From Cavenderia fasciculata (lineage: Eukaryota > Evosea > Eumycetozoa > Acytosteliales > Cavenderiaceae), in assembly GCF_000203815.1 (NCBI RefSeq), contig NW_004457624.1, forward strand, positions 1,736,001 through 1,800,000: DNA of 64,000 nt. Reading direction: 5' to 3'. The position numbers and the translations under genes are program-made. Of the stretch, positions 37,616-49,467 are shown in pieces. The notes below the pieces were generated by a model. It had not been told where the DNA came from. It searched no databases and worked only from the letters and a program-made list of their open reading frames with translations. Every line of letters begins with the position of its first letter. Positions within the stretch are counted from its first letter, which is position 1.

Positions 37616-37807
37616 GGTTTTATAATAGAATGACAAGCTAGCGTTATATCTATCATTCATTCTCACCCTTGCTCTAAGATTTTTTTGATGACACAAAATC
37701 AGAGTAAAATGTGTGAAAGGGGTCAAAAGTCCCATAATAATTTTATCTATTTGTTTGTCGAATGAATGATTGATATAACACTAAGCTTGTCATTCTATTA
37801 TAAAACC
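37616..37807. repeat. Long inverted repeat, MITE-like or foldback
   Basis: Left arm 37616-37662 and right arm 37760-37807 are inverted copies, 47 and 48 bp, differing at two bases plus one indel. The outermost 24 bases are identical. The spacer is 97 bp. The repeat fills most of the divergent spacer between the FtsZ and AlkB genes. I see no clear target-site duplication and no coding sequence, so transposon origin is unproven. Confidence 0.85.
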
Positions 37808-37924
37808 GTCAATGAACTCATCGCTCGCGTGTATTTCCAGGAAATCAGATCCTCTTTCTACCCATCCACATTTTTAAAATTCATTGTTGTTGAAAGATCA
37901 CTCACCAACAAACAAACAACGATC

Positions 37925-38021
37925 ATGGAATATTACTACAATAATATAACTAAAAAAAGAAAAGAAGTTGAACAACAAGAAAATCAACAGCAATCTTTAA
38001 ATAATAATAATATAAATATAG

Positions 38022-38054
<33 letters not shown>

Positions 38055-38890
38055 TTATACCTGATGATTTTGAATTTGATTTTTTAGATAATGATGAAAT
38101 AAATAATAATAACATAAATAATAATAATAATAATATAGATAATATAGATAATAATAATAGTCCAAAAAAATTAAAACCATCATTACCAATATTAGTATCA
38201 CCTGGAAAAGATCAATCAACGATTATATCAAATGAAAAAGAACATGAATTGTTTTTGATACCAACTCTATTACCTGAATTGGTAACCAAAGATATTGGAT
38301 CAAATTCGATTATACATTGGTGTAGGAATTTTTTAAAACGTGATCAAGCTGGCATATTATTTAGACATTTGATGAATGTATGCAAGTTTGAACAAGCCGA
38401 AATGATGATGCGTCAAAAACCAGTTAAACTACCACGTTTGTTGGCTTGGATGGCAGATAAAGAGGTGACTGAAAAAGGATATCTTTCAAGTCACCACATG
38501 ACAGAATGGACACCTCCAATGCTAAAACTTCGAGAGTGTTTGGAGACATTGTTGGATACGAAATTTGATTATGTCCTTGTCAACTATTACAAGGATGGAC
38601 ATGACCATATTGGATATCACAGTGACAAAGAAGCTAGAGATCCAGAAACAATGACAATCGCATCACTTTCACTTGGAACCACTAGAAGATTCTTACTTCG
38701 TAATATTAAAACCAACGAAACTATAGAGTATTCTTTAGAACCTGGCTCATTAATCGTAATGGACCAACAGACACAAGTACATTGGAAACATTGTATTCCA
38801 AAAGAATTAAAGGTTATCACCTCTAGAATTAATCTAACCTTTAGAAGAAAAGGTTCAAGAGATAAACCACCTCTTGGTTCTTATATTTAA
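37925..38890 (+). CDS. AlkB-type 2-oxoglutarate/Fe(II) dioxygenase (ALKBH2/3-like)
   Basis: Predicted DNA or RNA demethylase that repairs alkylated bases. One exon, 321 aa from the ATG at 37925; in-frame ATG codons exist upstream (first at 37766, inside the inverted repeat) but the sequence before 37925 is not protein-like. After an Asn-rich N-terminus, the catalytic domain shows PRLLAWMAD, FDYVLVNYYKDGHDHIGYHSD with the HxD iron ligands, SLSLGTTRRFLLR, the distal His in HWKHCIPK and the 2-oxoglutarate Arg in SRINLTFR. The wording fits the ALKBH2/3 subgroup. Confidence 0.9.
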
Positions 38891-38945
38891 GAGAAAGAGA
38901 TATTTCAGTCTGTTTTTTGTGTAAATTGTAAATAAAGATAAATAT

Positions 38946-39987
38946 TTATTCATCCTTTTTAATACTTGCTTTGGCTTGTTTATTTGACATGTAGTCAATA
39001 AATCCTGGTACAAATGGTAATAAATAATAACCAACCTTTGCTTTTAATCCTAATAATACTTCTCTACTTTTTAATCTTTCAGCCCTAAAATAAATAATAT
39101 AAAAATAATAAATATATATTTTTCTCTATCTCTTTCTCTTATATTCTATCTTTATCTTACAAAATAATGGCTTCAGCACATTTATCAGGAGTCATAAAAT
39201 GTTTTGATTCACGTTCAATTGGTTTTCCAGTAGTTGTCTTTGCCTTTTCGTGAAATTCTGTTTGAACAAAACCAGGACATACAATTGTAATTTGAACCTT
39301 TCCTTCCAATTCATTACGAAGACTATTCAAGAAACCATGGAGTGCATGTTTGGATGCAGAGTATGATGATCTGAGAGCAGTACCAAACTTTCCGGCCAAA
39401 CTAGATACAACTACCAACGAACCATTTGATTGTTTGAGATAGGGTAATACAAATCCAGTAGTATAGACGACAGAAAAGAAGTTGATATCCATGTTTTGAT
39501 GAAAGATGGAAAAGTCTCCATCCAATTTCTCAAACTCTACCAATGATCCTGCACCTGCATTGCACACGCACAAATCTACACCTCCCCACTTGCCAACCAC
39601 CTTTTCAACCATTGCCTTGCAAGACTTTTCATCTGTAAGGTCTGCACTAACGATTAAGATATCATTTGCATCTATTTTTGTAGCTTCTACAATCTCTCTC
39701 TTGACATTTTCCAATAATTCTGTTCTTCTTGCTACTATTGCAACTCTAAAAAAAAAGTATTATTATTAGTATATTATAGTATAGTATAGATAGTTTATTC
39801 ATCTCTTTATATTTATGTCAACATACCTGCATTTCATTTGAGCATATTGTTTAGCCAATTGTACACCGATACCGCTACTAGCACCTGTCACAATAACACG
39901 TTTTGATTGATATTTAGCAACTGGCTTTGCAACCAAATATACATATAATTTATACAATAATGATAATATAAGTAATTTAATAATCAT
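38946..39987 (-). CDS. Short-chain dehydrogenase/reductase, membrane-anchored (DHRS7-like)
   Basis: NAD(P)-dependent oxidoreductase. Three exons: 39827-39987, 39161-39745 and 38946-39084, 294 aa. An N-terminal hydrophobic segment (IIKLLILSLLYKLYVYLV) should anchor it in the ER. The Rossmann motif is VTGASSGIG, followed by CNAGAG, the catalytic Ser in VVSSLAG and YSASK with the Tyr-Lys pair. PGFVQTEFHEKA follows. DHRS7/DHRS7B-type enzymes look closest, but SDR substrate cannot be read from sequence. Stop-to-stop gap to the AlkB gene is about 55 bp. Confidence 0.85.
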
Positions 39988-40207
39988 TCTCTTTCTCTCT
40001 CTATCTCTATCTCTATATATACAACAAGTAAATGAAGAGTTGATGAAGATCGCAACTGGTTAACCAAAAAAGGGAAGGTTTAAAATTTGATTCGGAATTA
40101 AAATTTAAATAAAAAGTAATTTAAACCCTATAAAGAAGAAGAAGAGTTGACTTGTTCTTCATTTCTTGCTTTTCTTTTGATTTAATAAAAAAAAGTAGTA
40201 GTTTGTA

Positions 40208-41287
40208 ATGAATAATAATAATAATAGTAAACATAGAATATTGATATTTGGATCATCAGGATGGATAGGATCAAAAATAATTGAATTAATTAAAACCAAT
40301 CAAGATAAGCAGTATGACAACATATGTATATTCGAATCAAAAGCAAGAATACAAAATAGAGAATCTGTTGAAAGAGATATTGGTATATTTAAACCAGACT
40401 CTATTATTAATTGTGCTGGAGTTACTGGGAGACCTAATGTTGATTGGTGTGAAGATCACCAAATTGAAACTATTAGGTAAAAGCTAGAGCTAGCTAATAA
40501 TACTAAATGTATAAATATGATCAATTAATAATTACCTTTTTTTTTAGATCAAATGTTATAGGTACATTAACATTAATTGATGTTGCCTATGAAAAAGGGA
40601 TTCATGTAACTAATTTTGGAACTGGATGTATTTATAATTATGATGATGACCATAAACCATTTGGAAATGAAACTTTTAAAGAAACTGATCCTGTTAATTA
40701 TACTGGTTCATTTTATTCAAAAACAAAAGCTATCGTTGAAGATGTAAATATTCAAATCTTAAGAGATATTTATATCTATTAAAAAGATATTTAATAATAA
40801 TTTTCTAATTTTTCTTTCATAGTTGACAAGTAGTTATAAGAATTTATTAATGTTAAGAATTAGAATGCCAATATCAGGATCGATTAAAGAACAAAGAAAT
40901 TTTATAACAAAGATATTAAATTATGAAAAAGTGGTTAATGTTCCAAACTCTGTTTCTGTTTTGGAAGATCTTTTACCAATATCTATCGACATGACAATCA
41001 AAGGTATAAAAGGTGTATTCAATATGTGTAATCCTGGAGTAGTATGTCATAATGAGATATTGGAACTTTACAAAAAAGAGATTGATCCATCGTATACATA
41101 TCAGAATTTTTCTTTAGAAGAACAAGCTAAAATACTCAAAGCTGGAAGATGCAACAACCATCTCGATGTCTCTAAACTACTTTCTCTTTATCCTCAAATA
41201 CCAACCATTCAAGATTCTTTAATTGATATTTTCAGAAAAATAAGACATCAACAACAACATCAAGAAATTGTAAATATTAATGAATAA
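40208..41287 (+). CDS. Nucleotide-4-keto-rhamnose 3,5-epimerase/4-reductase (NRS/ER-like)
   Basis: Plant NRS/ER enzymes convert 4-keto-6-deoxyglucose nucleotide to UDP/dTDP-L-rhamnose. Three exons: 40208-40476, 40548-40743 and 40823-41287, 309 aa. The match to plant NRS/ER is strong throughout: FGSSGWIGSKI (Rossmann), AGVTGRPNVDWCEDH, ETIRSNVIGTLTL, FGTGCIY, GSFYSKTKAIVED (Tyr-x-x-x-Lys), RIRMPIS, RNFITKILNYEKVV, LLPISIDM and NPGVVCHNEILELYK. Exon 2 donor GTAAAT at 40744 is chosen because it gives VEDLTSSYKNLLMLR, gap-free against the plant enzyme. No dehydratase partner lies in this window. Confidence 0.88.
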
Positions 41288-41580
41288 ATAAATGAACAAC
41301 GATGAGGTTGTTCAGATGTACCAAATAAACCCAAACTTGGAATAGACATCCATTCCATCTTTCAAAAAATGAATTTTGTGGCGGGTTCACACAAACACCA
41401 CAGATTGATCATCTCACTCTGATTTTTTTTCAAGGTGTATTTAAAAATATTACACACTCTCTGTATTAATAGTTATAACTGTATTATATATTATCATCAT
41501 CATCATTATAAGTGTATTATATATCTTTTTTAGTAGTAGTAGTAGTCATCATTGTATAATAAAAATTTAGTATCTGTATC

Positions 41581-43151
41581 ATGGGAAATAGTTTATCACA
41601 ATATGCAAGAGATAGAATGTACTTGTGTAAAAAGGATGGAGCAACTGATTTGAATCTGTCTAGTTGCGAGATTAAGAAGCTTCCAAGAGCTATTCTAAAG
41701 TTTAAAAAGACATTGACCAAGTTGAATGTTGGCAAGAACTTCTTGACAGAGTTTAATAGTCAGATTGAAAAGTTCTTACTTCTTCAGACACTGATTGCAG
41801 ACTCTAACGAGCTCACAGAGACCATTCCAACATTGTCAAAGCTCGAACACCTCATCCACCTCGACATTAGTAACAACCTCTTGACAAACGTACCCAACCA
41901 CCTCAAGCACTTGCAACACCTCAACATCTCGATCAACTCGATCAACTCGTTCCCTCGCGAACTGGATCTTCCAGCACTACAGGAACTCTTTTACGCACAC
42001 AACAAGGTATCGATCTTTCCCACTGAAATATTGGAGCTTCGCAACTTGCGTACTCTCGATCTTGCAGGCAATCGACTCAACTATCTCCCCGACGAGATTT
42101 CATCGTTGGCTGCCACTCTCCAAGCGTTGGATCTTTCCGAGAACCAATTCACCTCTTTTCCTCCTCCCATCACTACACTCACCGCTCTGCGCTCCCTGCG
42201 TTTGGCCGGTAACCAATTGGGACAGTTGACATCGGTCTTTACCAACCTCTCCAACCTCGAGGTCATTGACTTTTCCGAATGCCAATTGACTTCTTTTGAT
42301 TTTGATCTCTCCAAGTTAGTCGCTCTCACCGACCTCTCCCTCGCAAGAAACAGAATCTCCGAGCTTTCCAGCCAAACAGCCATCTCACTTGGTCAACTCA
42401 AACTCATGCGTTTCCTCGACCTCTCCAAAGGTACTTTCAACTCTATCCCAAAACAAGTTGGTTGGCTCTCTAATCTTCGTCGTCTCAACGTTTCAGAAAA
42501 CCAAATAACAAAACTCCCTGGAGAATTATCACTTTTAAATCCTTCAATTGATATGATTTTAATTCCAAATCCTTTAGAAGTATGTATAAAAAGAAAAAAA
42601 TATAAATATATTTTAATACTTTTTAATTTATTAATTAATTGTATCCTTTCTTTTCTTTTTTATTTTATTTTTAGTATCCATCATGTGAATGGATAAAAGA
42701 TGGTATACCATTATTTTTACAACATATTAAACCATATATGAGAGCATATGGACCAAATAGTAATGTATATAATTTGGAAAAGACAATGTACGCAATGGCA
42801 CCAAACCAATTTAATATTAGGGCCATGGACTTTGAAGGAAAACCACGTATTAGTGGCATGGACAAGTTTGAAGTGAGAATGTTGTTGGACGGTGCTTCAT
42901 CGCCATCACTTGACGCACCAACACGAGCTTCTCATCACAGCAGCACCTTTTTCCGCACCATCGATTGTATTGTAAAGGATAACAAATCAACCGAACCAGG
43001 AACCTACACTGTATTTTTTAATTCCCCTCAAACTGGTAGTTATGTACTCTACATTACTACTGATGATCTTCCAATCAAAGATTCTCCATTTTTCGTTGAA
43101 TTGGTTTCAAAACCTCAAGCTCAATTACCAAATGAACAACAACAAGAATAA
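41581..43151 (+). CDS. Leucine-rich repeat protein with C-terminal filamin-type domain
   Basis: Two exons, 41581-42579 and 42675-43151, 491 aa. It opens MGNSLSQ, a candidate N-myristoylation site that would tether it to membranes. About 13 leucine-rich repeats of the PxxhxxLxxL type follow (HLDISNNLLTNVP, TLDLAGNRLNYLP, ALDLSENQFTSFP, RLNVSENQITKLP). The C-terminal about 150 residues look like a filamin/ABP280 immunoglobulin-like repeat (PGTYTVFFNSPQTGSYVLYI, PIKDSPFFVEL). The combination suggests a signalling or cytoskeletal adaptor. No named orthologue recognised. Confidence 0.8.
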
Positions 43152-43560
43152 GAAATGGAATCAAAACCAAATCTAAAAAAAAAAAAAGAAACAAACAACA
43201 TTAAAAACGGCGCAAACAATAATAATAATAATTTAATTTAATTTATATATACATAATACATTTTAAATAACAAATAAATATTTGTTATTTATACTATTTG
43301 TTTAAAAAATTTTACAAAAAGAATTTATTATTTATTAATTCATTTATTATTAATTATTTTATGTTTTTTTTTTTTTAATATTGTGTTGTTGGATGTTTAT
43401 ATATATATAAAAACCTTTTAAAAAAGAATTATTATTATTATATAATATTTTGACTTTTAATTACAAATTATTGAATATTGTTGTGTGATATTATTAAGTT
43501 ATTATTATTTTTTTTTGATTTAGGATGGAATACTCATTTTTAATTCTGATTCTTGTTTAG
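43152..43560. other. Convergent 3' spacer
   Basis: Extremely AT-rich 409-bp spacer between two convergent genes, with poly-A, poly-T and TTATTA runs as expected of 3' untranslated regions. No gene or structure recognised. Confidence 0.5.
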
Positions 43561-46500
43561 TTATTTTAAAACATTATTCAAGAATAAATTAACATTATAA
43601 TATTCAGCCTTTACAAGATAACCACTAAAATATCTTCCATTTTGCTTACTGAGACACATTGCACAAGATGGGGCATCTCTAAAGAGGACGTATGCCTTGA
43701 CAGAGGTACCTTCGTTGGTGATGACCACCTTTTCGACGGCTCCAAAGCTAGAACATTCATTCTTTATCTCTTCTTCAAAATATTCATCGAGTTCAGCTGG
43801 TGATCCCAAATTTCGCATGACCATACATCTATTGGTAGCAGGTTCAGATGCTGCCAATAGTTTTTGTGTTAATAAAATCTTTTGTTCATTATTTAATGAT
43901 ATATTATCTTCCAATAAATTTCCATCATTATTGTTCACTTTTGGTGCTAAAAAATAAATAAATAGAAAATTAATTAATATATTCATAAATTTATGTTTGA
44001 TTAAATTTACCATTTCTAACAGGTTTTCTAACTTTTAATTGTCTACCGTTAATATCATAACCATTAAAAGTTGATATAGCATCTTCAGCCGATTTAGGAT
44101 TATCATAATCGATGAAGCCATATCCCATGTGTCTACCAGTTTCCAAATTTGGTTTTAAACTACATGAAACAACATTTCCAATAGAACTAAATATAGTTTT
44201 AATTTGATCTTCTGTTGCATTCCAAGGTACACTACCAACATAAACTCTATTATCATTATCTCGCTCTTTGACAGGAGTATTGTTCAACAGTGCTTGAGAA
44301 GAAAAAGAAGAAGCTACTGATGTACTTGATAAAAATGTATTTGAGGGAATGATGTTTGGTTGTAGTATCTCGGACATTCCTCCTCCTCCCATTCCAACCG
44401 ATACTCCTGTAGCAGCAGGATTAATAACTGGAATAGATGGTTGACGAACCTTGATTTGTCTTCCAGATATTGTCTTTTGGTTCATATTTTGAATTGCATT
44501 AATTGCTGCCTCGGGATAGGTGTATTCAATGAAACAAAATCCTCTTGATCTTCCTGTTGCTGGGTCTTTGGAGAGTGACAATGATTTGATTGGTCCAAAT
44601 GGTGAAAATGCTGCAACAATATCAGCCTCTGTCAAATTGAAATGAATGTTTCCAATATAGATTCTCGATTGAATCTCTTGTTGTGCTTGTTGTTGTTGTT
44701 GTTGAGGAGCAAGAGGAAGTGGAGCAAGAGTAGGAGGTACACTACCACCAGTGCTTTGGATTTGTTGTTTCTTTAAAGCAACTTGTTGTTGAAGTTCAAT
44801 TATTTTTTGTTGTATCATTTGTTGTTGTAATTGAATACTTGATGATTGCATTTCAGAATCCATTTGATTTGTCATTGTTGAATGTGGTGAATTTACAGAT
44901 ACATTATTATTATCTAAAAAAAAAAGGAAAAGGAAATAAAAAAGGTTAATATTAATAATAAAAATAACTAAAAGAAGAAAACTAAAGAAAAAAAGAAATA
45001 AACAAAAAGGGATAAAGAATAAAAAAGAAAAGAAAAAACTAAAAAAATAATTTTGTTAATTATTATTTTTTTGGAAGTAGAAAGAAAGAAAAAGAAAGAT
45101 GATAAAAAAAAAGATACTAAAACAACCTAGGTTTTTTACTCTATGTTACCTATTTACTTACTTAATTCAGAGATTGGGGTATTGTCCCACCCAGAAACCT
45201 TCTTTTTGGGTGGACTTGGACTTTGATCCAAATGTCTCAATGATGATGATGATGATGATGAGTTGTTATTGTTGTTGGTTGATGATATTGATGGTAAAAT
45301 ATCATTTTCGTCGGTACTTCTAGATCTTTTTTTGTTTTGAGGTGTATTATTCAAACTTGGACTTCTACTTGTACTTCTACTACTTCTACTTCTACTTCTT
45401 CCTCTACTTGATCTTCTTCCACGGGGACTTATACTTCTATTTGGACTTGGAGAAAGATATCTTTTCTTTTCTGTTGTTGAAGATTCCTTTCTTGACAAGG
45501 AGTATCGATCCGATTTACTCCGACTGCCATCCTTTTCACCAGAAGACCGCGATGATCTTTGATCTCTATCTCTACTTCTGTCGCGATCTCTATCTCTAGC
45601 GTTTCTGTCACGGTCTCCATCTCTAGCGTTTCTGTCACGGTCTACGCGGTCTCCGCGGTTTCCTCCTCTATCTCTACTTCTATCACTGCGGTCTCTATCA
45701 CCACCGCGGTCTCTACTTCTGTCACGGTCACGATCACGATCACGGTCACGGTTTCCTCCTCCTCTATCTCTACTTCTATCTCTACTTCTATCACTGCGGT
45801 CACGGTCACGGTTACCTCCTCTATCTCTACTTCTATCTCTACTTCTGGCTCTTTCTCGATCGCCACCACGGTCTCTTTCACCACCACGGTCTCTGTTTCT
45901 GTCCTTTGAAAGAGTGGTGGTAGTTGTCGTAGTGGTAGCAGATGAAGGGTATCTTTCGCGGTCTCCTCCTCTATCTCTACTTCTATCTCTGCTTGATTCC
46001 TTTCTTTGATCGACCTTTCTTTGACTTGATGATGATGATGATGATGATGATGATTTGCTACCATTGGATGATGAGGATGTTGGAGAACTTGACTTTCTTC
46101 CACGTGGAGTCAATGGCGACTTTGATCGGGCACTAGTACTGCTGCTGTTGGATCCAGTCTTTCTCTTGGTCTTGGAATCAGTTGTTGTCTTTTGTCTGCG
46201 ACTGCTGGATCCACTTCTACTTCTGGATCTACTCAAACTATTGTCACGTGAACGACTTGGAGAGATAGAGTGACTTCGACCTCTTGTGTGTTGAGTTGTT
46301 GTTCTCGGAGATGATCTTGGAGACCGCGGCGGTGATCTCGCCACCGGAGAACTATCTCTACTCGAACTTCTGTTACGACCATTGTTGCTGGTATATTTCC
46401 CACCACCACGTCCTCCTCTATCTCTACTGCTACTACGACCTCTGCTCTGACTTCGACTTGGTGACCTAGATGAAGAATAGTTGGTTGACGGACTTGGAGG

Positions 46501-46722
46501 AATCAATTCATTATCATACTCTTTTTTAGTAGTACTTTTACTCTTTCCATTATTACTACTAGTAGTGGTAGTAGAAACTATAACTTTCTTTTCTTTTGAT
46601 CTTTGATTATGATTATTATTATTGTTATTATTGTTATTATTAGATGAAGGCGATGAAGATGCAAGTGAGGGTGATGAAGACACTAAAGCAGGTGAATGCT
46701 TTTTAGTTGATGAAGATGTCAT
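43561..46722 (-). CDS. puf60: RS-domain PUF60-like splicing factor (RS, ULM-like, RRM1, RRM2, UHM)
   Basis: Three exons, 45162-46722, 44011-44913 and 43561-43946, join in frame to 949 aa. The join matters: the RS-rich first exon and the RRM part look like two genes, but donor GTAAGT at 45161 and the acceptor before 44913 restore a single frame. Order: Ser/Arg-Asp repeat domain (about 60-460), a ULM-like peptide KKKVSGWDNTP (about 506), RRM1 from about 604 (RIYIGNIHF, FAPFGPIK-type FSPFGPIKSL), RRM2 from about 743 (RVYVGSVPWNA, GYGFIDYDN) and a C-terminal UHM (MVMRNLG, ECSSFGAVEKVVI, GRYFSGYLV with the R-x-F motif). The RRM and UHM wording is PUF60; the RS domain recalls U2AF65 or RBM39. Likely 3'-splice-site recognition in the nucleus. 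Confidence 0.8.
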
Positions 46723-48534
46723 GACTACTAAAGTTGCAAGAAGATGATGTTACTATCTATATTGTTGTTGAATTAGTTAGTTGGTTAGTTGATTGGATGG
46801 ATGGATGGATATAGTGGTTAATGATTGGTCTCCACAACAACAAAGACCAACTCCACAACTACTATCTATTACTACTATTATTACTACTATTACTACTACT
46901 ACTAATCTAATGAATGATAATGAATAGGAAGAAAAAAAAAAAAAGGGAAGTAACTACAATGAACAATAACAAAAAGATGGTTAAGATTCAAAGGTTAATC
47001 TCCAACATCATCATTGGTGTGAGAAAAGGGGTTCAGCCATATTAACTTTTTTTCACTCAATTTTGGTGGTTAATCACCAACCCTGCGTAAAATATCTTTT
47101 TAAAGACTCTGACCAATCATCTTTTGTGGAGACCCTCCTCTATCTTCGATGATCACCAACAGTTGGAGAATCAAACTGTAGAGTTTCCTTTCTCCTCGTC
47201 GCGTGCACGTCTATCTACTATTCTTTCTCTCATTATGATTCACACAGTAGGACTGACTAAAACGCATTGAATACAAAGAAAACCCAATCCCCGCCCATCC
47301 TCTTTTGAGGGGATGTTAGAGACTATATTTGTTCATCTTCATCTTGTTTGGCAACTTTTCCACCTTTCTACAACTATCTCGATCAATTGATAACTTGCAA
47401 ACCAAATTAATTACGAGTATACTCTATTTCAGCAGTTGGATGACTGACTGATTGACTAAATCGATACACATTAATTACAACCAATCAACCAATCCAACCA
47501 ACCAACCAACCGACAAACCCTAACCCCCAATTGCAATTAAAATTACACTCTCTTCTTATATATATATATATATATAAATAGAATTACGATACCGGTACCG
47601 ATTCGTAACAGATAATAATAGTGTATATATGTATAGTAGTAGTGATTATATTTAATATATACTCAGTCCAATCAACCTCACCTATATATTCTACCACCAC
47701 TTTAATGTCCTATGTCCATCATCACCACCCCTAAAACTAATTCCGTACTCCCCCACCCCACCCCTTCTTTGACAAAAAAGACTGATTAATACACCTCTAC
47801 TACTAGTACATACAATAATGTAGGTGTTATGATAATAATATTCCGTATCTTTTTATCTTATATCTATCTAATGCATATCGATACGCATAAAAATAGACTG
47901 CTGATTTTAGGTGAATTGATACACCTTTGGAAGAATAGTAGAAGTGCGTAGAGAGTATTTTTTTATATTTGTTAAACACACACAACAAACACAAACTGGT
48001 GCATCAGCAATCCATCCCCCTCCCCTCCCACCTCTCACCTACCACCTACTACCAAATTCCAACATCATACGGTCCGCATTCTTGTCTACCATATATTTTT
48101 AATTTAATTTTCCATCATCCATCATCCATCAGCATCATCATGCTTGTTGATCAAAAAACTAAACAAGCTATTTGCCTTTATATGTTAATAAAAACAAACA
48201 ACAATAACAACAACAACAACAATCAAAGTCATTATTAATTATTTTAATTAAAATTTAAATTTACTCTTCTCTCTTTTTTTTCCAAATCCATTCAACCAAC
48301 AACAATAACAATATTGTTGAATCCACTTTTGATCAACCAAGGTTGTTTCTTTTTTTAGCATAAATCGTTTTTTATATTTATATATAAATTGGATTTAATT
48401 TAATTTAATTTATATCCACTTTCAAACAAATAGTAAAAAGTAAATTAATTAATTTGCAACAACGATCAATCACCGATCAGACAACTACAACCACAACACC
48501 AACACCAACAACGACAACAACACCAACAACAACA
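46723..48534. other. 1.8-kb divergent spacer without a recognised gene
   Basis: The longest gene-free stretch. It is upstream sequence for both the PUF60-like gene and the CsbD-like gene. It holds GGAT/GGTTA-type tandem repeats near 46,760-46,810, a TTGGTG/CACCAA hairpin (about 47,063-47,080), C-rich runs (47,520-47,760, 48,010-48,050) and a TTACGA/TCGTAA near-palindrome at 47584-47608. An open frame at 47969-48238 is composed of simple CA/TA-rich sequence and I do not call it. Its length suggests extensive promoter control. Confidence 0.5.
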
Positions 48535-49467
48535 ATGATGTTATCCGATAAACAATTATCTTGTCCATCACTTTTATCTTCATTGGATAATAATCAAAAC
48601 CAAAACCAAAATAATAATCAAACAACGAATTGTTGGAAAAGTGGAAATCCACAAAGAGAATTTCAAAAAATGAGAGATAAATATATTAGTAGATCAATGG
48701 GTAACCTTGATCAACATCAACAATCAACAACAACAAACATTAATAATAATAATCAATTACCAACTAATCAACAACAAATGTCAGATCATTTCAAAAGTTT
48801 AAGAAATAGTTGGTCATTTTATAGTGCACCAGAGGAGGGACAATCTACTCCCAATCTCCAACACTGTCATCATTCCTTTTCAGCGCCAACCTCTCCACAA
48901 TCTGGCCGACCATCACGTAAAGACGGGTATTCAGAGTCGGACCTAAGAAGTGCCATCCTCGAGCCACTGCCACACCACAAAGCCACAAAGATCGAGGAAC
49001 TGGTCAAAGGAAGGTTAAAAGAAAAATTGGGAAGACTATTAAACAACGAGGAAATGGAAAAACAAGGCAAGGCATTTGAAAAAGGTGCCACTACTTTTGA
49101 ATCAACCCTTCAAAGAGTTCAAAGAAGGGCAAGAGAACATATTAATATGTTAAATATTAATAATATTAATACATCTACAACTACTACAACTACTACAACC
49201 ACTTCAACAATCAATAATAATAATAATTCCGAAAATAATAATCAACAACATTTTTTAATATTAATACAAAAAGAAGAGGTGGGATCATCATTATCATCAT
49301 CATCATCATCACCACTTCAAACGACACAATCCCAACCACAACTTCAATCAACCTATTCTCAAATTCATCACCATCATTTTGTTGGTTATAATAACCTATC
49401 ATGGAATCCAATTTCAAATGCATCAAATGGTAATAGTTGTTTTGACAGTACCTCTTCTTCTGCATAG
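48535..49467 (+). CDS. Hypothetical protein with a CsbD-like motif
   Basis: Single-exon 310-aa protein; I start at the ATG pair at 48535 because the frame upstream is a Thr/Pro-type simple repeat. Most is Asn/Gln/Thr/Ser low complexity. The middle is conserved-looking: SWSFYSAPEEGQSTPNL, GYSESDLRSAILEPLP, then about residues 153-185 KIEELVKGRLKEKLGRLLNN followed by EEMEKQGKAFEKG. That last segment follows the pattern of bacterial CsbD stress proteins (KGKLKEAxGKLTGDEELEAEGKA). Function unknown. Long flanking spacers suggest regulated expression. Confidence 0.65.
   Translation: MMLSDKQLSCPSLLSSLDNNQNQNQNNNQTTNCWKSGNPQREFQKMRDKYISRSMGNLDQHQQSTTTNINNNNQLPTNQQQMSDHFKSLRNSWSFYSAPEEGQSTPNLQHCHHSFSAPTSPQSGRPSRKDGYSESDLRSAILEPLPHHKATKIEELVKGRLKEKLGRLLNNEEMEKQGKAFEKGATTFESTLQRVQRRAREHINMLNINNINTSTTTTTTTTTSTINNNNNSENNNQQHFLILIQKEEVGSSLSSSSSSPLQTTQSQPQLQSTYSQIHHHHFVGYNNLSWNPISNASNGNSCFDSTSSSA

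Noticed and set aside
45154-45165. Separate RS-only gene ending in SELSK
   Set aside because: The stop lies just inside an intron; the GTAAGT donor and phase match join it to the RRM exons.
47969-48238. 89-codon plus-strand ORF upstream of the CsbD-like gene
   Set aside because: Simple-sequence composition (CA, CCT, CAT runs), ends in poly-Asn, no splice join that extends it convincingly.
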